Shown: positions 26,761-33,628 of the stretch, in pieces
Layout: every line of letters begins with the position of its first letter
Position numbering within the stretch: the first letter of the stretch is position 1
Assembly: GCF_905235195.1 (NCBI RefSeq)
Contig: NZ_CAJOKH010000040.1
Span: 1 to 33,628 of the forward strand
Direction of reading: 5' to 3'
Origin: an uncultured Methanobrevibacter sp.
GTDB taxonomy: Archaea; Methanobacteriota; Methanobacteria; Methanobacteriales; Methanobacteriaceae
DNA: 33,628 nt
The notes under the pieces: model-generated
The model's database searches: none
The model's input: the letters and a program-made list of their open reading frames with translations, nothing else
Told to the model about the DNA's origin: nothing
Made by a program: the position numbers and the translations under genes

Positions 26761-26841
26761 TTATTCTCATTTAATATTCTAAGATAAAAAAGATTATCTC
26801 CATTAAAATATTAGACCATAGTTGCAAATTAAAAAAAAAAA

Positions 26842-27741
26842 TTATAAATCTTTAAAATATGGCATATGAATAATCTCATCATCATATATTAATGCAGTAC
26901 CAGTACCATAATTATTGCTAAATTTAATAAATTCACCAAGGCCTTGAGATTTTTCTTTAATAAATTCTGATTTTGAAATATTTTCAATAATCTCATTAAT
27001 CTTATCATCATCAACTGAATCATTAGCTTTAAAATCAATGCTATCAATAATATAACTTCTAATAATTTTATCATGATAATTTTCATAAATTTCAGGATTA
27101 GTGAATATTTCAACACCGATAATTTCATTATCTATAATTGCAATAAGACCTGTTTGATTATTAGATAATTTAAAATAATCTAAATATTCATCTTGATATT
27201 GGCTGAAATCTTCATAACAATCAACCATAGCACTAGTTTTTGGTTGAATTGAACATCTGTGTGAAAAATTATCAATAGAATACCAAACATTATCCTGAAT
27301 AGATTGTTCATCTAAAGCACTTGCTTTAGCTCTACGAGTATTTGAATTTGCAATATAATCTGATTGTTCAAAATCACAAAAATGATTATTCTTATAACTC
27401 CATCTTCCTCTTTCAGTACAACTAACAGATATTTTCATTGTTGTTTTTGGTGGAACAATAACTGTTCTATTTACAATACGATTCTGTTTTGCCCCAATAA
27501 TCTCCTCACCATCAATCAATATTAATGGAGTCACAGCATTATTAGTTATGATAACATTATTTACATCTTCAACTTCACATTCCTTCACTTCAACAAGACC
27601 TAAATCAAATCCTTTCTTTAAAGTGAGAAAATCTGTAGCATTAGATATTTCAGTTTCTAAAGGAATTATTGTAAGACCTTTATAAGATTGTACCTTCAAT
27701 TCATTAAAACTAATTATATTTTCATCAATTTTAATTTCCAT
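26842..27741 (-). CDS. ARPP-1-like protein (DUF6569-type)
   Basis: A soluble 299-residue protein. The N-terminal half matches the ARPP-1 domain pattern as I recall it: LTIIPL near the start, LGLVEVKECEVEDVNNVIITN, LILIDGEEIIGAKQNRIVNR, then VSCTERGRWSY. Its biochemical role is not known; the name refers to association with ADP-ribosylglycohydrolase and rhodanese-phosphatase proteins. AAGGGGG lies 8 bases before the ATG. The next gene on this strand, a HIRAN protein, ends 62 bases upstream and uses a nearly identical ribosome-binding region, so the two form a pair. The C-terminal 100 residues are acidic and not recognised. Confidence 0.7.
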   Translation of the reverse strand: MEIKIDENIISFNELKVQSYKGLTIIPLETEISNATDFLTLKKGFDLGLVEVKECEVEDVNNVIITNNAVTPLILIDGEEIIGAKQNRIVNRTVIVPPKTTMKISVSCTERGRWSYKNNHFCDFEQSDYIANSNTRRAKASALDEQSIQDNVWYSIDNFSHRCSIQPKTSAMVDCYEDFSQYQDEYLDYFKLSNNQTGLIAIIDNEIIGVEIFTNPEIYENYHDKIIRSYIIDSIDFKANDSVDDDKINEIIENISKSEFIKEKSQGLGEFIKFSNNYGTGTALIYDDEIIHMPYFKDL

Positions 27742-27803
27742 ATTAAATACCCCCTTAAATAATGAAAAATAAATAAAAATAAAATAAAATAAATTAAATT
27801 GAA

Positions 27804-28166
27804 CTAAATATGATTTATATCAGAATTTGGATTCTTACTTAAGACAATAATCTCATCTGATGTTAATATTTTAGCAATGATAGCATTAGTCGATATAAAT
27901 TTAACCTGAGCATAATCTTCGTCTAAAATTTTATCATAAATTCTACCGGCACTCATAGTGCCTTTAATAACAGTTTTTACACTATTTGCAATATAAGCAG
28001 ATTTGCCAGCATATCTTAACTCAACAGCAATAGCCTCACTATCATAATCATTATTTGGTTCTTTTTTAAGTTTTAAAATAGAGTCTAATTTAAATGGTTT
28101 AATACCATGAAACATATTAAATCCATTAACTGTTATAAAAATATCATCAGAATAATCATAATCCAT
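27804..28166 (-). CDS. HIRAN-domain protein
   Basis: A 120-residue stand-alone HIRAN-like domain. It includes FITVNGFNMFHGIKPFKL, then LKLKKEPNNDYDSEAIAVEL, then GKSAYIANSVKTVIKGTMSAG. The N.YD..AI.V pattern and the GY.p....  -type second half are the HIRAN hallmarks. HIRAN domains recognise damaged or stalled DNA ends in helicases such as HLTF, while small stand-alone forms in prokaryotes have unknown roles. AAGGGGGG precedes the ATG at 28166. It is upstream of and probably co-transcribed with the ARPP-1-like gene. Confidence 0.75.
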   Translation of the reverse strand: MDYDYSDDIFITVNGFNMFHGIKPFKLDSILKLKKEPNNDYDSEAIAVELRYAGKSAYIANSVKTVIKGTMSAGRIYDKILDEDYAQVKFISTNAIIAKILTSDEIIVLSKNPNSDINHI

Positions 28167-28555
28167 ATTAAACCCCCCTTAATAATAAATTATAATTCTA
28201 TAAATACTATCTATTTTTTTAAATTTAAATATTTGGAATAATATTTTAAAAAATTTATCTAAAATTAATTCCAAATATATTAGACATTTATAAAAAAAAT
28301 TATAAATTCTTAAAAAACTTTAAACAAATAAAAGAATTATAAAAAAATAAATAAAATTAAATATTAAAGTAGTTAAATTAAACTATTAAGGTATTTAAAT
28401 TAAGATTAAATATTTTATAATAAAATGATATTTCCATATTTTAATTTCTAAATTATATTAAATCAGTGCTTGATTAAAAAAATGGAAAATATTAAAATTT
28501 TGCACTATTGCTTTTAAATAGAATAAATTTAAAAAATAAGGGAAATTAAGATAAA
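28167..28555. other. Divergent intergenic region
   Basis: About 390 AT-rich bases between the leftward HIRAN gene and the rightward phosphatase-like gene. No gene is seen. A TATA-like TTTTAAATAG at about 28512-28521 is suitably placed for the rightward gene. Confidence 0.4.
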
Positions 28556-30688
28556 ATGATTAAAAACAAGATTTTCACATCATTTAATATAATAATAAAA
28601 ACATTGTTATTTTTCCTATCAAATATAGTTGCATTATATATTTTAGACTATATTAGTACTGATTTTACAATTGGCCCTTGGTATAATGGAATCATTATTG
28701 TAATAGCAGTTGCAATTGGAAATTCACTGTTATGGCCAATATTTAGAAGATTTTTAATGAAAATTATCATATTTACTTTTGGAATAGGGTCACTTTTTAT
28801 AAATTCTATTATATTTTATATTACATCCCTTCTTATTCCTGGAGTATCAGCTGGAATTTATGGAATCTTAGAAGTTCCTATTGTAATGGCAATAACTACA
28901 ACATTTATTACAAATATTACAAACACAAACTATTATGATAGTTATATTAAAAAAATACTTAAAAATGCAATCAAACAAAAAACACAGGATAACAAAGGAT
29001 ATAATGGATTAATAATGCTTGAAATTGATGGATTATCAATTAATACTTTAAAAAAAGCCATTGATAAAGGTAAGATGCCTAATATTAAAAATTTCATAGA
29101 TAATAAAACACATACTCTAAAGGAATGGGAAACTGATTTATCTTCACAAACAGGTGCAAGTCAAGCAGGAATTTTACATGGAAATAATAAGAATATTGTG
29201 GCATATAGATGGGTTGAAAAAGAAAATAATAATCAAATTGTAGTTTCGGGTAAATTAAGTGATTCCCCAATGCTTGAAAAAAGAATAAGTAATGGTAAAG
29301 GATTACTTATCAATGGAATTAGTATTGCAAATATGTTCTCAGGCGATAGTATTATTCCAACATTAACTTCTTCAAAATTAAATGGATTATCTAATATTTA
29401 CAGTAAGTCATTAAATTCTGTATTTTTAGATGCATATAACTTTCAAAGATTATTTATTTTATTTTTATGGGATATACTTCTTGAATTAAAATCACAATTA
29501 GTCCACAAAATCAAAAATATACAACCACGTTTAAAAAGAAATATTGTTTATGCTGCCGTAAGAGCAGGTGCTAATGTTGTTTTAAGAGAAGTTACAACTG
29601 ACGTTTTAACAAGTGAAATATTAACTGGAAATATTGATACTGCATATGCAAGTTATATGGGTTATGATGAAATAGCACATCATTCTGGAGTTGAAGATGA
29701 GGATGTGTGGAATGCTTTAAAATCAATAGATTTGCAATTTTCTAAAATTAACTCTGCAATAGAAATGAGTGATAGAAATTATCAATTAGTTATTTTATCA
29801 GACCATGGTCAATCAATGGGTGCTACATTCAAACAAAGATACAACATAAGTTTAGAAGACTATGTACGTAGATTACTTCCTAAAAACTTAAAAATATATA
29901 AAAATAAGTATAATATTGACCACTTTAGAGATGCAGTAATTCCAGAAAATAAACAAATAAAAAATCTTAAACAAAAAGTAGGTAATATACGTTATGAATT
30001 ATTTGAAGATAATGAATTTATGAAAAATATTAAAGAAGAATATGGAAATAGAAAACCTAGAATAATATTTGAAAATAAACAATATTTAAACTTAAAAGAA
30101 AAATATTCAAATAGTTTAGATTATATTATAAGCCATCAAAGTATAGAGCAGAGTACTAAAAAAGCAAAAGAATCTGAACTGATAGTATTAGGTTCTGGAA
30201 ATTTAGGACTAATCTATTTAACCCAGTGGAAAGAGCGCCTATCTTATGAAGAGATTGTGATGCTTTTTCCCAATTTAATTCCAGGACTTGTTAAACATGA
30301 AGGAATTGGATTTATCCTTGTTAATTCTATAACTAATGGAGGAATGGTTATAGGAGACAAAGGAATTTATTATTTAGATAAGGGTGAAACTGTAGGAGAA
30401 AATCCACTTAAAGGTTTTGGTTTAAATGCTAAAAAACATTTGAAACGACAAAATTCCTTTGACAATATGCCAGATATACTTGTAAATAGCTTTTATGACA
30501 ATAAAACAAATGAAGTTTGTGCATTTGAAGAATTAATTGGATCTCATGGAGGACTAGGAGGAAATCAAACAAAACCTTTTATTTTATATCCCTCCACATG
30601 GAAAGCACCTGATGAATTAATTGGTGCGGAATCAATATATGAATTTTTAAAAAAACAGACAGAGCTTTTAAAATTTGAAACACAATAA
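28556..30688 (+). CDS. Membrane-anchored alkaline-phosphatase-superfamily protein with holin-like N-terminal domain
   Basis: 710 residues. The first 120 hold four hydrophobic segments resembling the mycobacteriophage D29 Gp11-type four-helix domain (Phage_holin_4_2): LFFLSNIVALYILDYI, then IIIVIAVAIGNSLLWPIF, then IIIFTFGIGSLFINSIIFYI, and PIVMAITTTFITNI. The rest is a phosphodiesterase domain of the alkaline-phosphatase superfamily: metal ligand Asp158 in LEIDGLS, nucleophile Thr199 in SSQTGASQAGILHG, Asp371 and His375 in MGYDEIAHH, Asp416-His417 in LSDHGQSMG, and a last His in IGSHGGLGGNQ. All metal ligands seem present. The substrate is unknown; a role in envelope phosphate or polymer metabolism is a guess. 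SD-like GGG lies upstream of the ATG. It is upstream of a MATE gene on the same strand. Confidence 0.85.
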   Translation: MIKNKIFTSFNIIIKTLLFFLSNIVALYILDYISTDFTIGPWYNGIIIVIAVAIGNSLLWPIFRRFLMKIIIFTFGIGSLFINSIIFYITSLLIPGVSAGIYGILEVPIVMAITTTFITNITNTNYYDSYIKKILKNAIKQKTQDNKGYNGLIMLEIDGLSINTLKKAIDKGKMPNIKNFIDNKTHTLKEWETDLSSQTGASQAGILHGNNKNIVAYRWVEKENNNQIVVSGKLSDSPMLEKRISNGKGLLINGISIANMFSGDSIIPTLTSSKLNGLSNIYSKSLNSVFLDAYNFQRLFILFLWDILLELKSQLVHKIKNIQPRLKRNIVYAAVRAGANVVLREVTTDVLTSEILTGNIDTAYASYMGYDEIAHHSGVEDEDVWNALKSIDLQFSKINSAIEMSDRNYQLVILSDHGQSMGATFKQRYNISLEDYVRRLLPKNLKIYKNKYNIDHFRDAVIPENKQIKNLKQKVGNIRYELFEDNEFMKNIKEEYGNRKPRIIFENKQYLNLKEKYSNSLDYIISHQSIEQSTKKAKESELIVLGSGNLGLIYLTQWKERLSYEEIVMLFPNLIPGLVKHEGIGFILVNSITNGGMVIGDKGIYYLDKGETVGENPLKGFGLNAKKHLKRQNSFDNMPDILVNSFYDNKTNEVCAFEELIGSHGGLGGNQTKPFILYPSTWKAPDELIGAESIYEFLKKQTELLKFETQ

Positions 30689-30919
30689 CTGAATTGTATA
30701 TTATCATAATCTTCTAGAAAATATTATAATTTTTAATAATTCAATACCCAAATAACTAAAATAAAAATAAGAATAAAAAAAAAATAAAAAAATAAAAAAA
30801 TAAAAAACCTTAACTGAACAAATACTTGAAATCACCGAAAAACAACATATAAGCTCCAAAACTAGTATTATATTTATCATCCTACAATATTTAAGTATTA
30901 TAATAAACAAAATAAATTT

Positions 30920-32275
30920 ATGAAATATAATGTAGATTTTGTAACAAACCCTAAACATGCATTTTGGCAATTTAGTAGGCCTTTACTTTTACTGTCTATT
31001 TTTGAAGCATGTTATTCATTTGTAGATGTTTTTTGGGTATCACAAATGGATCAAAAATCATTTTTTGCAGTAGGAGTTGCAGTACCATTATTTACACTGA
31101 TTTATGGTATTGGAAAGGCACTGGGGGTTGGAACAAATTCTATAATAGCTCGAGAAATAGGTCAACACAACTTACTAGGAGCTAAAAATTCAATTTTACA
31201 TGGTATTATAACATGTATTATAATGGGAATTATTATTGGATTAGCTTCCTTCTTTATAAAAGATATTTTGATATTTACAAAAGCAAATTCCTCCTCTTTA
31301 GACTTATCAATAGCATATTTAAGACCATTATTCATATTTTCCTTTGTTTTTCTTTTTGCTAATTTATTTGTTAGTACCTTACAAGGAGAAGGAAACTCTA
31401 GAATACCTACTGCTATGCTTATTATAACAAATGTATTAAATTTAGTTTTAGATCCTATTTTTATCTTTGTTTTGCATATGGGAGTAACTGGTGTTTCAAT
31501 AGCTACAATATTATCCAATGCAATAACTGCAATATACTTATTATACTGGTATTTAAGTGGAAAATCAGCAGTTGAATTGAATTTTAAATACTTTAAACCA
31601 GGAATTGTATATGAAATATTTATAGTTGCTATTCCAAGCTTTTTAACAGATAGTTTATGGTGTTTAACTAGTTTGTACTTTAATAGGATTTTAATCGAAC
31701 AATTAGGTCAAATTGGAGTACTACTTTATGGAACTTCATCCAGAATACAAACATTAATCGCATCTCCTCAAAAAGCATTTAGTAGAGCATTAATAAGTGT
31801 TAGTGGTCATTTATTTGGTGCAAACAAAAAAGAAGAATTAATAAATTTATATTATTATGTACTTAAAATATCCATAATAATTGCAATTATTACAACAGTA
31901 ATATTCTTCTTTATTAGAGATTATGGATTTGCTTTGTTTTCAGTAACTAGTGCCCCTGAATCTGTATTTTATATTGCTCTTGCAGGTATAATAATTGTTC
32001 CAGTTAATGAAGTTACAGTATTATCAAGAAAAATTATTGATGGAACAGGAAAAAGTTATTACGATTTAATATTATCACTCTTTATGGTATTGTTTGAAAT
32101 TATGATTGCAACATTATTATCCAATTATTTCAATCATGGTATAGGTGTTTTACTTGCAATATTAATAGCAGAAATTGTATTTGCTATAATTTACTTTACA
32201 TTAATAGTTTATCTTTTCGACCAACATAGAAAAGGAGTAATTAAGAAATTCCATCATTATCATAGGACAGGATAA
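30920..32275 (+). CDS. MATE-family multidrug/cation antiporter
   Basis: 451 residues with about twelve hydrophobic segments arranged as two repeated halves, as in the MATE family that exports drugs or metabolites against H+ or Na+. The N-terminus FWQFSRPLLLLSIFEACYSF and VDVFWVSQM, the segment GKALGVGTNSIIAREIGQ, and the later half NRILIEQLGQIGVLLYG, with PQKAFSRALISVSGHLFGA, are family hallmarks. No SD is seen before the ATG (AAATTTATG), so the message may be leaderless. It converges with the radical SAM gene, with only 36 bases between their stop codons. The substrate cannot be told. Confidence 0.92.
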   Translation: MKYNVDFVTNPKHAFWQFSRPLLLLSIFEACYSFVDVFWVSQMDQKSFFAVGVAVPLFTLIYGIGKALGVGTNSIIAREIGQHNLLGAKNSILHGIITCIIMGIIIGLASFFIKDILIFTKANSSSLDLSIAYLRPLFIFSFVFLFANLFVSTLQGEGNSRIPTAMLIITNVLNLVLDPIFIFVLHMGVTGVSIATILSNAITAIYLLYWYLSGKSAVELNFKYFKPGIVYEIFIVAIPSFLTDSLWCLTSLYFNRILIEQLGQIGVLLYGTSSRIQTLIASPQKAFSRALISVSGHLFGANKKEELINLYYYVLKISIIIAIITTVIFFFIRDYGFALFSVTSAPESVFYIALAGIIIVPVNEVTVLSRKIIDGTGKSYYDLILSLFMVLFEIMIATLLSNYFNHGIGVLLAILIAEIVFAIIYFTLIVYLFDQHRKGVIKKFHHYHRTG

Positions 32276-32311
32276 AAACTTAAACATATTTAGAAATATA
32301 TTTAAAGTAAA

Positions 32312-33403
32312 TTATTTATTTATAATATTTTCAACATCTTCCTTATGTTCAAATAATACACAGCCACCATCATGATTATCTAGAAGTAGGTCTCCATCCC
32401 TAAGAGATTTAAATAAATTAGAATTTAAAGCTTCAAGAAGTGATGTGTCCTTAACATTTATATCACTATATGGTGATGCAGGACATGGTTCTGCCTGTCC
32501 ATGAGAATTAATATGGAAAAATCCCCTACCTGCAGCAAGACAACCTCCAGAACTTTTCTCATCTCCAGGAAATGATAAAAATAACATATCTTCATGTTTT
32601 TTACGTAAATTTTCAATTGCTTCAGATAATAATTCTCTTTCAATATCACCAGGTGCTAAATCTAATCTTTCTCCACTAACAGGTACATACTCTATGAAAA
32701 ATATTACCTTACATCCATAATCCTTTAACTGATTAATAAAATCATCCTTTAAAAGTTCAGATAAATTTTCTCGAGTAAATGTAAGTGAAGCTCCAAATAT
32801 TATATTATTCTTTTTTAATAGATCCATTGACTCTACTATATTATTATACACCCCTTCTCCTCTTCTAGAATCAGTAACCTCCTTATTTCCTTCAATTGAT
32901 AAAATTGGAACAAGATTTCTATTTCCATCATATAATTTTAGATAATCCTCATTTAACATTGTTCCATTTGTAAATATGGGAAATAAAATTTCATGAAATT
33001 TACTTGCACAAATTATAACATCTTCCCTAAGCATAGGTTCTCCACCTGCAAGAACTATAAAACTTATTCCAATATCTTTAGCCTGTCTAAATATATCCTC
33101 CCATTCTTCTGCAGTTAACTGATTAATAGGATCATTATCATCACAGCCATGGTTTGCTCTTGAATAACATCCCGTGCAATGTAGGTTACAGGAAGATGTA
33201 ATACTTGATATTAGAAAGATTGGAATATTTTGACCATTACGATTATATTCTTCTCTAATTTTTTTTGCTTTTTTAGTATGTTTTGCAAATTTTGCTAAAA
33301 ACAAACTTTCCTTAGGATTTTTAATTGATGCTTTTATTGCATCTTTTACAATACGCTCAGCACCATTTGAAAGGTATTCCTGTAAATTAAAATCATTTAC
33401 CAT
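32312..33403 (-). CDS. Radical SAM protein with SPASM-like C-terminal cysteines
   Basis: 363 residues. The [4Fe-4S] cluster motif CNLHCTGC (Cys72, Cys76, Cys79) binds S-adenosylmethionine. The GGEP motif (VLAGGEPMLRED, about 119-130) and the NGT segment (FTNGTMLNED) are typical. Toward the end, CLAAGRGFFHINSHGQAEPC and GGCVLF supply further cysteines like a SPASM or twitch auxiliary cluster. The N-terminal 60 residues form a helical extension. Such proteins modify peptides or make cofactors, but no peptide substrate gene is seen next to it. GGGG lies 7 bases before the ATG. Confidence 0.88.
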   Translation of the reverse strand: MVNDFNLQEYLSNGAERIVKDAIKASIKNPKESLFLAKFAKHTKKAKKIREEYNRNGQNIPIFLISSITSSCNLHCTGCYSRANHGCDDNDPINQLTAEEWEDIFRQAKDIGISFIVLAGGEPMLREDVIICASKFHEILFPIFTNGTMLNEDYLKLYDGNRNLVPILSIEGNKEVTDSRRGEGVYNNIVESMDLLKKNNIIFGASLTFTRENLSELLKDDFINQLKDYGCKVIFFIEYVPVSGERLDLAPGDIERELLSEAIENLRKKHEDMLFLSFPGDEKSSGGCLAAGRGFFHINSHGQAEPCPASPYSDINVKDTSLLEALNSNLFKSLRDGDLLLDNHDGGCVLFEHKEDVENIINK

Positions 33404-33526
33404 AAAATTTCCCCATATACAAATATACTTATTTTAAATTATTTACTTTACATATAATTATTTACTATTAACTATCAAAACTGAATATTCAATATTGTTG
33501 TAATTATTGATTAATATTAGATAATA

Positions 33527-33628
33527 TTAAAAATTATAGGGTGCTAGATAGAGCAAAATTTTAAGAGTGATATTTGCTCTTCTTTTTTGTTGATTTTTAG
33601 TTTTTGTTGGTCTGTTTTTAATGGTGCC
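33527..33628 (-). CDS. Possible 3' end of a gene entering from the right
   Basis: On the minus strand a frame is open from the window edge for 33 codons (GTIKNRPTKTKNQQ..., basic in composition) and ends in LYLAPYNF and TAA at 33529-33527. The basic tail would suit a nucleic-acid-binding protein or transposase, but no family can be named from this. The stretch includes the 16-base repeat that recurs inverted at 374-389, and an 8-bp hairpin, so it may also be non-coding. Confidence 0.3.
   Translation of the reverse strand, partial: GTIKNRPTKTKNQQKRRANITLKILLYLAPYNF
33534..33549 (-). repeat. 16-base repeat, right copy (inverted relative to 374-389)
   Basis: TTATAGGGTGCTAGAT is the exact reverse complement of 374-389. 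It lies inside the possible partial gene at the right edge. Confidence 0.4.
33550..33588 (+). terminator. AGAGCAAA...TTTGCTCT hairpin followed by T-run
   Basis: AGAGCAAA (33550-33557) pairs perfectly with TTTGCTCT (33573-33580) around a 15-base loop and is followed by TCTTTTTT on the plus strand. It has the look of an intrinsic terminator for a plus-strand transcript. No plus-strand gene ends just before it, so its use is unclear. Confidence 0.3.

Noticed and set aside
1-33628. tRNA or rRNA genes
   Set aside because: No stretch with the needed GC-rich folded structure and conserved T-loop sequence was seen on either strand; hits such as GGTTTTGAACC at about 5252-5262 lie inside a spacer.

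Overview
The window is very AT-rich (roughly a quarter G+C by eye) and archaeal. Its genes use strong Shine-Dalgarno (SD) sequences (AGGAGG, GAGGTG, GGGGG) 7-8 bases before the start. It carries a secreted enzyme with pseudomurein-binding repeats, which points to a pseudomurein-walled methanogen of the Methanobacteriaceae. The low G+C is most like Methanosphaera or a low-GC Methanobrevibacter. That assignment is inference, not a database match.

Left part (1-5122): family-1 uracil-DNA glycosylase, a small AbrB-type DNA-binding protein, and a large exported wall hydrolase (glycosidase-like TIM barrel, pseudomurein-binding repeats, transglutaminase-like endopeptidase), all on the minus strand.

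Centre (5123-18030): one self-contained type III-A CRISPR-Cas locus, all on the minus strand. Transcription order is cas10(csm1)-csm2-csm3-csm4-csm5-csm6-cas6-cas2-cas1-leader-array. The array has 41 copies of a 37-bp repeat and 40 spacers of 34-38 bp, counted by hand. The leader lies on the cas1 side, and the only degenerate repeat is at the far end. Cas10 keeps both its HD and GGDD motifs, Csm3 keeps the catalytic Asp, and Csm6 has a CARF domain and a HEPN motif, so the cyclic-oligoadenylate branch looks intact. csm5 is split by a single -1 frameshift lying exactly on an in-frame A-AAA-AAG slippery heptamer. The spacers are strongly G-over-C on the plus strand, as expected if the minus-strand crRNAs are antisense to viral mRNA. 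Two spacers overlap by 13 nt at their ends and so reconstruct a 59-nt piece of one target.

Right part (18535-33628): three TPR-like proteins (plus strand, divergent from the CRISPR operon); a minus-strand FAD oxidoreductase and bacterial-type D-aminoacyl-tRNA deacylase pair whose junction carries a ~55-bp tandem duplication; purC, purS and purQ, then cobA; a hidden three-helix DUF2304-like membrane protein lacking any ATG/GTG/TTG start; an ARPP-1-like and a HIRAN-domain protein; a membrane-anchored alkaline-phosphatase-superfamily protein; a MATE transporter; and a radical SAM protein.

A pattern cutting across the window is that cas10, cas2, the wall hydrolase and the DUF2304-like gene have a good SD but no normal start codon at the usual distance. 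In each, an ATT or ATA codon sits exactly where the ATG is expected.
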